Made by a program: the position numbers and the translations under genes. The notes beneath the pieces are model-generated. The model ran no database searches. It saw nothing but the letters and a program-made list of their open reading frames with translations, and had not been told where the DNA came from. From Hexactinellida sp. DTS-2022 (lineage: Eukaryota > Porifera > Hexactinellida): DNA of 64,000 nt. The stretch covers positions 124,001 through 188,000 of the forward strand of contig JAPNXP010000003.1 of NCBI GenBank assembly GCA_028753945.1. Direction: 5' to 3'. Positions 31,837-42,668 of this stretch are shown one piece after another (the stretch's first letter is position 1; each line of letters opens with the position of its first letter).

Positions 31837-34585
31837 GGGTTATTCCATGCGAAATGAACAAGTCCAAATCTTCAATATCTCAGAATCGCTTCATAATTTG
31901 TATGTGACATAGATCACTATAGCTATATTAAACTATACAATATTAGCTCTTAATTGCTCATAGTTTATGAGATACCGCCTGTTGAAAATTGTGCGATTTA
32001 AAAAAAATTTATGTCGGACATTTACATCTCAACTCTCCAAAATGATCACAATTTATAATATTCACTCACCGAGCGTACCAAATTTCTACACATGTATGAA
32101 CACATATCAACTAGTAATTGTGGAAAATTTGGAAGAACAACTCCACATTTTCATGAAGATGAGGGGTTAAACTTGCAGGAATATCTGTATTTTGCTGCTT
32201 AAGACAAACAAGAACAAATCTCGATGTCTCCTTGGGTTGAGAACCAAATCTTTAATGACATCTTACTATGGTATCTATGTTTCATAATTGAGTTGATTTA
32301 TAGGATGTAGTTTAAGCTAATGCCCATTTAATCAACGATTGTATGTAAGTGTCGGACAGGAGTCGGTTTTAAAAAAAATTATGTGTTGGATAAAATTGAT
32401 AATCTGTACCTAAGAATTGTTGCAGCAAGTGATTGTTAACACCTTATAATTGCCTAAATCAAAATATGAGCTATTATTATACTGGTTAGTCAGAAGTGCT
32501 ATTAGACATGGTTTAATATGACGTCATAGTTATTGTACAAAAATTTAAAATTGGTCAAATTGCATGTTTCTTTGGCCTCATTTGTACTATGAGACATGGA
32601 GTGTTATGTGGAGCCAGCAACGACCGCTTAGCCGTTATCGTATGCTACTATAAGCCATTTTGTAATGGATGCAATAATTTGATGACACCATAATATAATT
32701 AATTATTGAATGACCCCAAAAAAAGCCTGAGAATAGGTTGCTATGCATGCGCTCATTTACTAAATTGACGAGCAACCTAACTTTGTTATAATTCATTGTA
32801 TTTGGCCCATTCTATGCCTAGTCGACCAGTAAATCTATGGTATCAATGGAAACTCTTAATGTTTTATACCTTCAACAATTTAATGTATAACAAGTTAGAA
32901 CAATTAAATGCATACATCCATACTTTTCTTTAAAATAATTGTGGTCCCTATGTTGTTCGGCTATTGATATTTGTTGGATATGCTTCTGATATTTTCTATG
33001 GATATTCAACAATGTATATGAGTTAAGCTTCAGTGAGTATTTTATCATTTATTATTTAAATTCAAATGCATGAAAATTGTTGTTAAACCTTACATATATA
33101 TAACAATTCACCAAACTGAATCTTTAAGATTTTTACAATTTCAACTTTATTTAAAAATCTGTTATCACACTTTACTTAAGTTCATCAATTTTTATAAAAT
33201 TCTATTATTAATGTATGGTACTAGTCCACGGGAATGTTCGATTGGAAAAAGTCTTCAAGAAGAGTGTCACAAGCTGAAATATTCTAGGAAAGTAGGATTG
33301 GTTAGCATTGGGGAGCTTGAAGAACATGCGAGAGAGTTGGTTGAGATCAGGACTGATAAACGTTATGATGCAGATATTTCTACTATTTGTTTCCACCACA
33401 AACAAAAATATATCACCAAATACTCTGATTGGCAATTAAAATGTTGCAATCCGTCCCTGTTGAAGATATTCATGGAATTATTCAGCCGCCGCAGATTTGC
33501 AAAAATGGAAGGGCATATCAGCTATCATAATTAACATAAATTAATATTATTGTCAATAAATATTGACAAATAACTGCTTTATCATATTAAAATTAAACTA
33601 TCCAACTTCATTTACGGATAATTTGAAGTAAGATTAGATACCTTACAAGAGAATAGCACATAACGCATACAATTTTCGATTTTATCACGTGTTTGAGTGA
33701 TTTTATAAAATGCCAAAGGGGGAAAAAATATAAAAAAATAAAAGTAATTACAAAATGGCTTATAGTAGCATACGATAACGGCTAAGCGGTCGTTGCTGGC
33801 TCCACATAACACTCCATGTCTCATAGTACAAATGAGGCCAAAGAAACATGCAATTTGACCAATTTTAAATTTTTGTACAATAACTATGACGTCATATTAA
33901 ACCATGTCTAATAGCACTTCTGACTAACCAGTATAATAATAGCTCATATTTTGATTTAGGCAATTATAAGGTGTTAACAATCACTTGCTGCAACAATTCT
34001 TAGGTACAGATTATCAATTTTATCCAACACATAATTTTTTTTAAAACCGACTCCTGTCCGACACTTACATACAATCGTTGATTAAATGGGCATTAGCTTA
34101 AACTACATCCTATAAATCAACTCAATTATGAAACATAGATACCATAGTAAGATGTCATTAAAGATTTGGTTCTCAACCCAAGGAGACATCGAGATTTGTT
34201 CTTGTTTGTCTTAAGCAGCAAAATACAGATATTCCTGCAAGTTTAACCCCTCATCTTCATGAAAATGTGGAGTTGTTCTTCCAAATTTTCCACAATTACT
34301 AGTTGATATGTGTTCATACATGTGTAGAAATTTGGTACGCTCGGTGAGTGAATATTATAAATTGTGATCATTTTGGAGAGTTGAGATGTAAATGTCCGAC
34401 ATAAATTTTTTTTAAATCGCACAATTTTCAACAGGCGGTATCTCATAAACTATGAGCAATTAAGAGCTAATATTGTATAGTTTAATATAGCTATAGTGAT
34501 CTATGTCACATACAAATTATGAAGCGAATCTGAGATATTGTAGAATTTTTAAGAATTTTTCTGTGGATTTCATATGGAATAATCC
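31837..34585. mobile_element. Element E: DNA transposon with about 800-bp inverted arms
   Basis: The ends GGGTTATTCCAT and (reverse) GGATTATTCCAT are flanked by ATTT direct repeats (or CATTT). Inner arms 31872-32666 and 33747-34541 are inverted copies of each other, with almost no divergence. Both encode the same 67-codon open stretch by symmetry, which is not a gene. The unique centre (32667-33746) carries a transposase fragment. Near-identity of the arms implies a young insertion or gene conversion. Confidence 0.85.
33070..33534 (+). pseudogene. Central ORF of element E, zinc-binding-like fragment
   Basis: The convincing part begins about MYGTSPRECSIGKSL (33210). It includes ISTICFHHKQKYITKYSDWQ and KCCNPSLLKIF, giving a C-x2-H-H ... 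C-C arrangement typical of an N-terminal zinc-binding module in invertebrate transposon proteins. No catalytic region follows, so element E seems an internal-deletion derivative. The family is not identified. Confidence 0.5.
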
Positions 34586-34806
34586 ATTTATAAATTTCTA
34601 ATATGAATATTTATTGTTGTTAACCAAAATAGGTAAACAAATTAATGAAAATTCATTATAGTATAGTAAAGGGATGTATACAACTATAACAAATATTTAC
34701 TAGCTTATATAGTCAATTGTTAGTGAGGAGTAAGGCCGCGTAGCGGCCGTTAACTTGAGGTGCGTAGCACCGATCTGTCGAAAAGCGACCGAGACCGAAG
34801 GGATCG

Positions 34807-35110
34807 TGTCTATTATAGACATGTCTGTTATGGACATGTCTGTTATGGACATGACTGTTATGGGCATGTCTGATATGGACATGTCTATTATAGACATGTC
34901 TGTTATGGACATGTCTGTTATGGACATGTCTATTATGGACATGTCTGTTATAGACATGTCTGTTATAGACATGTCTGTTATGGACATGTCTGTTATAGAC
35001 AAGTCTGTTATAGACATGTCTGTTATAGACATGTCTGTTATAGACATGTCTGTTATAGACATGTCTGTTATAGACAAGTCTGTTATAGACAAGTCTGTTA
35101 TAGACAAATA
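34807..35110. repeat. 15-bp minisatellite ACATGTCTGTTATAG
   Basis: About twenty units of ACATGTCTGTTATRG occur, with A/G variation at position 14. All six frames are largely open, so the apparent ORFs on both strands are artefacts. The array stands in the intron next to the splice donor at 35136 of the minus-strand gene. A short second patch occurs at 35775-35815. Confidence 0.95.
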
Positions 35111-35136
35111 CACTCATGACAATTATCCAAAATTAC

Positions 35137-35680
35137 CTTTGCTTTTCTCTCTCGAAATGGTTGCCAATCCACATACCGGATTAGCTCGTATCAAACACTT
35201 CTCGTTGATAATTTGTTTGTCAGTAACTTCTCTTGATTCACCTGCAACATCACCAATCTCAGAAGGATCCAGCCTCTTGATCAGATCGTATAGTTCGTAA
35301 TGAGAATCTTTCTGAGCAGACACGACAGGAGGAGAGAACAGCTTTCCGCTAATCTCATGTCGGAATGGGATCTCATCAGCATCGGGTGGTAGCTGGAGTT
35401 GAGTAAATGCTTCAGTTTTCAGATGTTCATTGAGGTGGTCAGGGTTGTATTTACCAGTGGGCTTCTTATTGATATACTGACCTCTTTCGGAAGGTGGGAG
35501 TAAGTCATCCTATTCAAATAAAGTTATTGCTTCAAGCAGCAAATTGATTAATATGAATCTTATCAGCCAGCCATGAATATAACAAACCTCTGGCTCTGGG
35601 TCCCAATCATCACAAATATCCTCTAATAGATATTTAGAGATATCGTCGATGTCATCTGGCTCTGCAATACAATTCGCCAT
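35137..35680 (-). CDS. Unknown acidic protein, two exons, partial
   Basis: Exon 1 (35680-35588) begins MANCIAEPDDIDDISKYLLE and ends DDWDPEPE before a GTTTGT donor. Exon 2 (35509-35137) follows an AATAG acceptor and continues LLPPSERGQYINKKPTGKY to LATISREKSK before a GTAATT donor. The 155 residues seen are acidic at the N terminus and show no known domain, signal peptide or membrane segment. Open codons across both exons and good splice sites make a host gene likely. Its downstream exons are displaced by the minisatellite and Helitron-like sequence, so it may be a gene fragment captured by a rolling-circle element. Confidence 0.55.
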
Positions 35681-36034
35681 AATTATTCAAAAAGGTAAAT
35701 AGTATTCAACAACAACAAATATTCATATTAAAAATTTATAAACGCGAAATTCGTGTTCGGAATACTTGTTAATTATGGACATGTCTGTTATAGACATGTC
35801 TGTTTCAGACATATACACTCATAACAATTATCCAAAATTACCTTTTCTTTTCACCAGACTCGAAATCGTCGAAAAATGGGGTCGAAATTGTGAAACAGGA
35901 TTCTGCGCAGACACGCATAGCAATTCTCTCAAACTTGGTCAATTTCGCCTACGACATATACGGACACAAAATAATATTATACCTGTGAACGATAAAATTT
36001 GCAACGAAGCCCCGGAAAAGCCTTCTGTAGGCAC

Positions 36035-36074
36035 TAGAAGAAAAGCGCCGCCCAAAGGGCGGATTTTCGGCTAG
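36035..36074 (+). mobile_element. Helitron 3' terminus (hairpin plus CTAG^T)
   Basis: CCGCCC-AAA-GGGCGG forms a perfect hairpin nine bases before CTAG, followed by T: the canonical Helitron 3' end. The 5' end of this element is not located; it may include sequence from the gene fragment at 35.1-35.7 kb. Confidence 0.7.
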
Positions 36075-37485
36075 TTAATAATATAGATAGATATAGATGT
36101 GTATATATATATTTGTTTGTATGTCCAGAGTTGATTGAAGAAACTACAATACATACAGGGCTGATTTTTGGCATGCAGGGGTATTTGGATCTGGTTCGGA
36201 CAAGTTCAAATCTTGGACCAAAATTCACACTACCATGGAATTATGACGTCATTGTCACATTTTGAAAGTGTGAAAATTCACTTAATTGCTCATAACTCAC
36301 ACTCCATGAGAGATAGAAACGCTAAAATTTAATACATTATGTATATTAATGGTACTGACACATCTCCCACCTAAAATCACGAATATGCTTACTCATTGTC
36401 TAATTATTACGTCAACATGACGATGCAAAAATTCGAAAAATTGTGTCGTCTAAAATACTCAATTGATTCAACTTATTAAAACTTAATCTATAGTTTCAAC
36501 TTGAAATAATTATATTGATTCTACTTGTTAGTTCTGGTTTGCTTCTATTGAATGCTATCGATTTTCAAGAATTTGGATTAAGTATTTCAATTAATTTAAT
36601 GTCAACTGATTGAGTTCACATTGGATAAGAACAATACAATGTTTATTTACTAAATTACTTATTTATTCGAAAGTAGATAAAGTTTCTATCAGATTATTCC
36701 AGGATTGTGTGACAACTTGTGTCCAATAATATATGACACTTCGGTACAGCTGTAATTAACATAATTATTACAAGTTTTCAACTTGTAATAATTATGTTGA
36801 TTCTACTTGTGAGATCTGGTTGGCTTCAATTGTATGCAATTGATTCCAACAATGGATTTATGATTTTGAAATTATTTTAATGTCGACTTATTTAGTACAA
36901 TATGGATAATATTAGTAAATCTGAAATCACAACTGTGCCGACTGTTTGCATTATTAATTGGTGCACTTTTTAAACAGACCCCAACCCATAGTGCCACCAT
37001 TATGAGTAACATGTCGGCACAGCTGTAATTTTAGATTTTTTGGTCCGTGTCCTCTGTATAGAGCAGAGGAAAACTGATTAAGAGCTGAAATTTTCAGAAC
37101 GGGTGTCTCATTGGTTACAGATGTGCATCTGGGGTCACAATTTTTGATTAAAATATTTTGCGACATACTTTAACACCTTTGAAAATTTGTCTGGGCCATA
37201 TCTCAAAATATGTTATATACTAAATACCATTTTTTATTACATTTTTGGAATCATAATAAAATTCTGCGTCTAGTGGCAGTTCACGATTTTCTTTTTCACT
37301 ATTTTTATTATATAATGCCAATCGGAGACTGTAATTTAATTGGATGAGAGTAAATTCAAGCTTCCAATCAATTATTTGTATCTTTACATGTTTTATGGGC
37401 CGCTTGCTTCCAACGACTATGTTTTGTAATCAAGTATGCTGATTCCGAATATGATGTTGTCGACAACCCCATGTATATACGCACA
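36075..37485. other. Non-coding, Helitron-like 5' region and repeats
   Basis: 36090-36240 resembles the 5' part of the element at 30197 (GGCATGCAGGGGTA). The phrase ACTTGTAATAATTATGTTGATTC is nearly repeated at 36500 and 36780. 36975-37040 resembles one arm of the 21076 palindrome. No gene is supported. Confidence 0.45.
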
Positions 37486-37650
37486 CAGTAGAACCCACTT
37501 AAATAAGGCCAACCCGATATTCCGGACACTTTTAAAAGTCCCATTCGACTTAGATATTTTAATTTAATTTTAGTCCACAATTTTGGCCATCTCGATATAA
37601 CGGCCATTTTTATCGGTCCGGAGTGTGACAGTAATTCTGGGATTCTACTG
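37486..37650. mobile_element. MITE with CAGTAGAAYCCC termini
   Basis: The left end CAGTAGAACCCAC and right end GGGATTCTACTG are imperfect TIRs. The interior reads GATATTCCGG and CTCGATATAACGGCC, typical of pogo/Tc1-type MITEs. A TA target site is visible only on the right. Confidence 0.55.
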
Positions 37651-37685
37651 TATATTGTTGTTTACATGTAGAATTTATACAGGAA

Positions 37686-37720
37686 CTAGCCGGGCACCCG
37701 CAGCTTGCAGCGGAATTTAA
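37686..37720 (-). mobile_element. Helitron 3' terminus, minus strand
   Basis: The minus strand reads CCGC-TGCAAGCT-GCGG hairpin, GTGCCCGG, CTAG, then T. It is a second copy of the terminus at 37967, about 280 bp away. Confidence 0.65.
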
Positions 37721-38018
37721 AGTTTAGTCCCACATTTCCTCCAGATGATAATATATTTTGTAGAGCAATCAATTCCGCTCATTTCATAGCAAATATTAGT
37801 GGCAGATGAACTGATTTCATTTAAGAGCTAACTGTATATTTCATTGTTATAGTTGGCCTCCTTGTTTTAGAAGAGGCGTCTGGGGTATTAAAAGTAATGG
37901 ATGTCTCAAGAGGAGTAATATAATATAGGATATAGTATAGGAGTGATAAGTAGTAATATAGGAGTACTAGCCGGGTACCCGCGCTTCGCCGCGGTATTCA
38001 AATTCACGGGATGTCTTA

Positions 38019-38928
38019 CAAGCTTGTCAAAAGGTCCCGAATTGTCAGGTCAGGTCAGGTCAGGTCTTATATACAATATTTACGGTAAGGTCAGGTCAGG
38101 TCTTGGTGGAAAAAAATTCATACAGGTCAGGTCAGGTCAGGTCAGGTCAGGTCTTTCACATTCTCAGGTCAATTTCAGGTAATTTCAGGTCAATTTCAGG
38201 CCATTTTCAGGTAATTTCAGGTCAATTTCAGGTCATTTTCAGGTCATTTCAGGTCAATTTCAGGTCAATTTCAGCAGGGCTTTCATGAGTCACCGAGTCA
38301 ACTGACTCGCGTCACCGAGAAATCTGACTCGTGACAAAATTCAGTGACTCGAGTCACCGAGTCAATTGACTCGTGACAAAATTCAGTGACTCGAGTCTGA
38401 CTCGATGACTCGTGGTGACTCGCGAGTCATCGAGTCAATCAAATGAAAAGCCCTGAATTTCAGGTCAATTTCAGGTCAATTTCAGGTCAATTTCAGGTGT
38501 AAAATCTAGCAGTTGACGTTACCAAAAACTATGCGATAAAGATGAAGCTTTCTAATTTAATGTCCTGCAAAGTATTAAAATGTTTGTTTAGTGTAATTCG
38601 TTTAAATATAAGTGTAGATTTACATTTTAGACGAACGAGCGAAGCGAGCGAGAAAAATTTTTGAGGTGTCTAGGGATCTTGACCAATGTACAGGGGAAAA
38701 TTGGGGCGTCGTACAGGTATATGACTCAAATGGATTGGAAAATGTGAACTCATTTAATTAAATTCAATAGCATCATTGAATCAGAGAATTAAATAGTTCA
38801 ATATTTTTTCCAGGGGGGAATTGCCCCGGGGCGAGGATTTCTACCAGGGGGGGCATTGCCCCCCTATGCCCACCCCGTGACGACGTCCCTGGTCAGGTCA
38901 GGTCATGACCTGACCTTTTGACAAGCCT
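38019..38928. mobile_element. Element with GCTTGTCAAAAGGTC TIRs and 9-bp TSD
   Basis: GATGTCTTA is repeated at 38010-38018 and 38929-38937. The TIR core GCTTGTCAAAAGGTC is present at both ends. The interior is dominated by CAGGT-based microsatellites (GGTCAGGTCA and TTTCAGGTCAA). It is non-coding. A 9-bp TSD would suit a MULE-like superfamily, which is an inference. Confidence 0.78.
38275..38455. mobile_element. hAT-like MITE built of GACTCG palindromes
   Basis: The ends CAGGGCTTTCAT and ATGAAAAGCCCTG are flanked by the exact 8-bp TSD AATTTCAG (38267-38274, 38456-38463). The 181-bp interior is repeats of GTGACTCGAGTCACCGAGTC. It is nested within the GGTCA-rich element. Confidence 0.9.
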
Positions 38929-39400
38929 GATGTCTTATAATATGTAAATAATCATATTTACATATGTTATCGATAGTATTACTAATAGCCGAAGCGCCGT
39001 CCTCCGCCACAAAAAGGCTTCTTGCTAGTTCCTGCAAAATATCATTATGTTCCAACGAACTTGTTATATCTGTACCTCTTTAGTGGTATTACCACTTGGG
39101 AAGTACAGAAGATAACTGTATATTCGAAGTATCATTTGTCATTATTGGGGCTCAGAGTGTTGTAAAAATGAAACTTTAAATTTACGTACTTCCTGACTTG
39201 ACAGTACCCAGAATTGTGACTGGAAAATTAATCTGTCCAGGATAGTTAGATTATTTGTAAGATGTGAATTCCATGTGGTTAGTATGTTGTTATGTTTTTG
39301 CCTCTGTATTATGTCATGCATGGTGTATCCATTATGTTCTCTAATAAATCAATAGTAGAAAGTGAATTCCAGTTAGTTAGTATGTTGTTATGTTTCCCTC

Positions 39401-40500
39401 TGTCTTATGTCATGGAGTCCTAAATCTGGCATGTATTAATATTACGGGGACCATAGGAATGAGACTATTAACAACTCAATGCAAGCTGAAATTTTATTGG
39501 TTAAATCATCTCAGCTATAGCAAGGGACATTCAATTGCTGTTTTCTTTCATACACAATAGACCCATTGAATTATAGACCAATAAAACTCGAGTCAGAATA
39601 ATGTGAAAACTCTGCAATCTGATAGGTCAAGGTCGGTTCCCATTGAAATGTATGGGAAGGTGCCAAATAATCACATATTTTGAGTTAACTTCGCGAGGTT
39701 CTACAAACACCTGTTCTACAAACACCAGTGAACTAGTGTATATAAATAAGTTAAAATCATTATGGGGGCTTGCCCCAAAACGGCCTTATAAGTCGCTCGC
39801 TACGCTCGCTTTGTTTCATGGGCATCCCCTTTTAACATTTCTGGATCCGCTAGTGATTCTTATACGTATAGTAAGGCTATAATCCAATTAGTTTCATACA
39901 TTAAAAATTTGTTTTTAGATGCGGCCGGTATTATTATGTCGTTACCTAAATGTGGCCGGTATGCTGCAAAAGTTTGCGAACCCCTGATTTATTACACCTA
40001 TATTGGTTTCTATAAGAATACTATCAATGGAACCGAGGATTTCTACTAGAAATGAATTAAGTTAAGTAATCTAGGATTTTGGTTCTGCCTAACGATGAGA
40101 TTTATTATGTTAATTATTGCTATCAATTAAATTAAATAATTCACTAACCCAGCTCCTGCAAAATGAATTGTTTATGGTGAGATCTATAAATGTTTATTAC
40201 TATTAAATCAAATATTTTTCAACTCATCTTTAAACCATTATTATGGAGAGATTACACCCAGAGTTAGTAAATTTCTTTGCAACACAATTTACTGAAATAA
40301 TTAAGAACTATTGAGCTATAATTAACTAATAATTAATAACTATTGAGCAATGAGAATAACTTACTCAACCTAATTCCCCAAAACAAATTACAGTAATCAC
40401 AACCCAAAATGAATTTTAGGCACGCGTTATTATAACTTATTAAGTAATAGTGTGTAATACACTAGCCACAGGTGAACTCATTAGTAATATTATAGCTTTT
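39401..40500. other. Non-coding
   Basis: No gene, defined element or clear repeat is seen. Short Helitron-like hairpins (CGCTCGCTACGCTCGC near 39795) occur. Confidence 0.4.
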
Positions 40501-40504
40501 TGGG

Positions 40505-40629
40505 AAGGGAAAGGCCGCGAGGCGGCCGTTAATTGTATCGCGTAGTGCCTAACACGAACGAACAAAAGTCGCGAAGCGACTTTTGTGAGAGAGTGATCCG
40601 TCGCGAAGCGACCGAGACCGAAGGGCTCG
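40505..40629 (+). mobile_element. Helitron-like 3' end with three GC hairpins
   Basis: Successive hairpins GGCCGC-GAG-GCGGCC, AAAAGTCGC-GAA-GCGACTTTT and GTCGC-GAA-GCGAC precede CGAGACCGAAGGGCTCG and a T. This is the fullest version of the 3' module seen also at 9650, 31261, 34725 and 43660. Confidence 0.65.
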
Positions 40630-40676
40630 TAATCATTAAAAAGGTAGAATTACATAGACTTACATAGTAATATACT

Positions 40677-41063
40677 CAGGGGTTTATCTAGAATTTTCGT
40701 GGCTGGCACTTTATTATGGAGGTATAAATTTTCCGGCACCCTAGACCTAGAGGTATTAGACATAATACATAATCAGTATAATTCAATGATGCGGCATTAT
40801 TTTAAGGAGGTAAAACTGATACGGTGCACCAGGCTTGGATCGGGTCACCAGGTCATTAAATCTTGACCCAGTCCAAGCCTGCGGTGCACAAACAGTTGCT
40901 TATCCAAGCATTTCTGGACCAGAAAATCTGGCAATACACCCGGCATCTAATTAAGTGCCAACCGGCACTTAATTAATCGAATCGCAATTCACGCACCTTT
41001 TTACCACAACTGATGCCTGGCCGGTACCTAAAAGTGCAGGCCAGATACCTAGATAAACCCCTG
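40677..41063. mobile_element. hAT-like MITE
   Basis: TIRs CAGGGGTTTATCTAG and CTAGATAAACCCCTG are perfect over 15 bp, with the exact 8-bp TSD AATATACT at 40669-40676 and 41064-41071. It is 387 bp with no coding capacity. Confidence 0.92.
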
Positions 41064-41071
41064 AATATACT

Positions 41072-42668
41072 GTAGTATAATTATACTATAATCGGATAAA
41101 TTTGTCCAATTTATTGTTGGAATGCGAGAGATGTTTCGACCCGAAACTGCTACTGACTGCAGAATTATAATCACTCAAAAGCTCTGCAACCAAGTGCGAC
41201 AGAAAACTGTCTTATCATAAGATGCATAACAAATAAATATAAGATTGGGAATTAGGGAAAAGGAAGGTAACGTTATTACATAACTTCCAGTAAGATTCTT
41301 CAGCCGCCACTTGGTCTTTCAAGTTGCTACTGTCAAGTTTTCGAAGATTGCAACCAAATTGCTATAGTTATCATCAATTTTGGTTTAATAATTAATCAAG
41401 GTTGCAACCGAATAGTTCAGTATTCGGTCGGACCATATACTATTTAGAAAATAGTATTTGGTCTAACCGACCAAATAGTCCATCGGTACCAAATATATTT
41501 TGGTATTCATATTTCGTGGTTTAGAGTTGTTGTTCATTACCCAATATTTATTCAAAGCAATCTTTACTTGTTCAAAAAACTATCATTTGTGTGTATGATA
41601 ATCTAAAATGGTTATTTATCTAACTATTTGGTCAGCCGAATACTATTAATATTCGGTTGAACAACTATTCGGTTAAATCGGTGTTTGGTTAACAAAAACG
41701 AGGATATATTTCTAACCATTATACTACCATACACTGACTTGTGCATGTGTTATGAGGATTAATTAAACTTCCAAATTTCTGCAAAAGCAAATACAAACTT
41801 AGTAATTGACAAACAAAATTTATTAATGTACTGACAGAGCCTATAAACTACAAATATGTATCATAAAATGCTCTCTTACTTAAAAGGATGATGACAATAA
41901 TTTTGCTTGTGATGGAAGGAAGTGATCACTAGTGTTTGTTAATTCAGTATTAATCCGTTAAATTGGTAAAATAAATATTGTTGTTACGTATTTAGAAAAT
42001 TTAGCTAACTAGTAGATTATTTATTTATATGGCTGTGTTCAGCAACCTTTTTGAATCTCGAGGCTAAATATATAAACCCATAGCTGTGCTGGCCACTATA
42101 AAATGAATGAATTTCATTTAAATTCAAAGACATACTATATGGTATACTTCAAATCCAAATCCAAAAGACATTCTGTATAACAATTTTCTTTCAATAACTC
42201 TGCGGACCGAAAATGAGGATTTTCGGAACACTGATTTAACTGACAGATCATTTATTTATTTCCATTTAACTTAATGGATTTATTGATTATTGACTTATTG
42301 AAAACTTAATATTTTTATAATATTATTAAATATTGAAGTTCACAGACTTCAAATTTAAGTAAATATTTGTACACGAGCTTTGATAATGAATAAACAAAGA
42401 TCCTTGTAGGATTGTTATTCCGAACATCTTAGCGTTTTTATTAATAACTTATCATTAAAATTATTGTCTACCCATGATATATAATTTCTATTGGAAACGG
42501 GTTTGGACTAGTCAGAACCGGTTTCAACTGTTAAAGTAGTTGAAACGGGTTCTGACTTGTTGAAACGCGTTTCAACTGGAAACGTCTGCTGACTGCAACA
42601 GATACACTTTGATACAATATGAGACACTTTATATACGATTGGTTACGATTGGATGAAAAATTTGATAG
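41072..42668. other. Non-coding, AT-rich
   Basis: The repeated phrase ATTCGGTT/CCGAATA around 41400-41690 suggests a degraded palindromic MITE. At 42490-42590 GAAACGGGTTT repeats occur. No gene is seen. Confidence 0.4.

Larger units (their letters stand above)
31393..34806 (+). mobile_element. Helitron-like element split by a long-TIR transposon
   Basis: It starts TATTATTAAATCTCGATTG and has internal units GTATTATAGGTAAAC as in 8806-9708. It is interrupted at 31837-34585 and resumes with ATAAATTTCTAATATG. It ends with GGCCGCGTAGCGGCC and GAGACCGAAGGGATCG at 34806. Joining across the insertion restores the family sequence TTTCGCATTTATAAATTTC. Confidence 0.65.
37967..39400 (-). mobile_element. 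Helitron copy with 3' end CTAG, interrupted by a GGTCA-rich element
   Basis: On the minus strand the end is CCGCGGCGAAGCGCGGGTAC, then CCGGCTAG before T. After the insertion at 38019-38928 the copy continues (39000-39370), matching in inverse orientation 53770-54268. Shared phrases include GCAGGAACTAGCAAGAAGCC and ACTAACCAACTGGAATTC. The two copies define a non-autonomous family. The 5' end is not resolved. Confidence 0.68.

Noticed and set aside
31967-34446. Two identical 67-codon ORFs in opposite orientation
   Set aside because: They are the two inverted arms of element E; identity follows from symmetry, and no domain or codon bias supports coding.
34700-35300. Long ORFs on both strands with MSITDMSITD/VIDMSVIDMS repeats
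   Set aside because: Pure consequence of a 15-bp repeat, whose length is a multiple of three and which has no stop codons.
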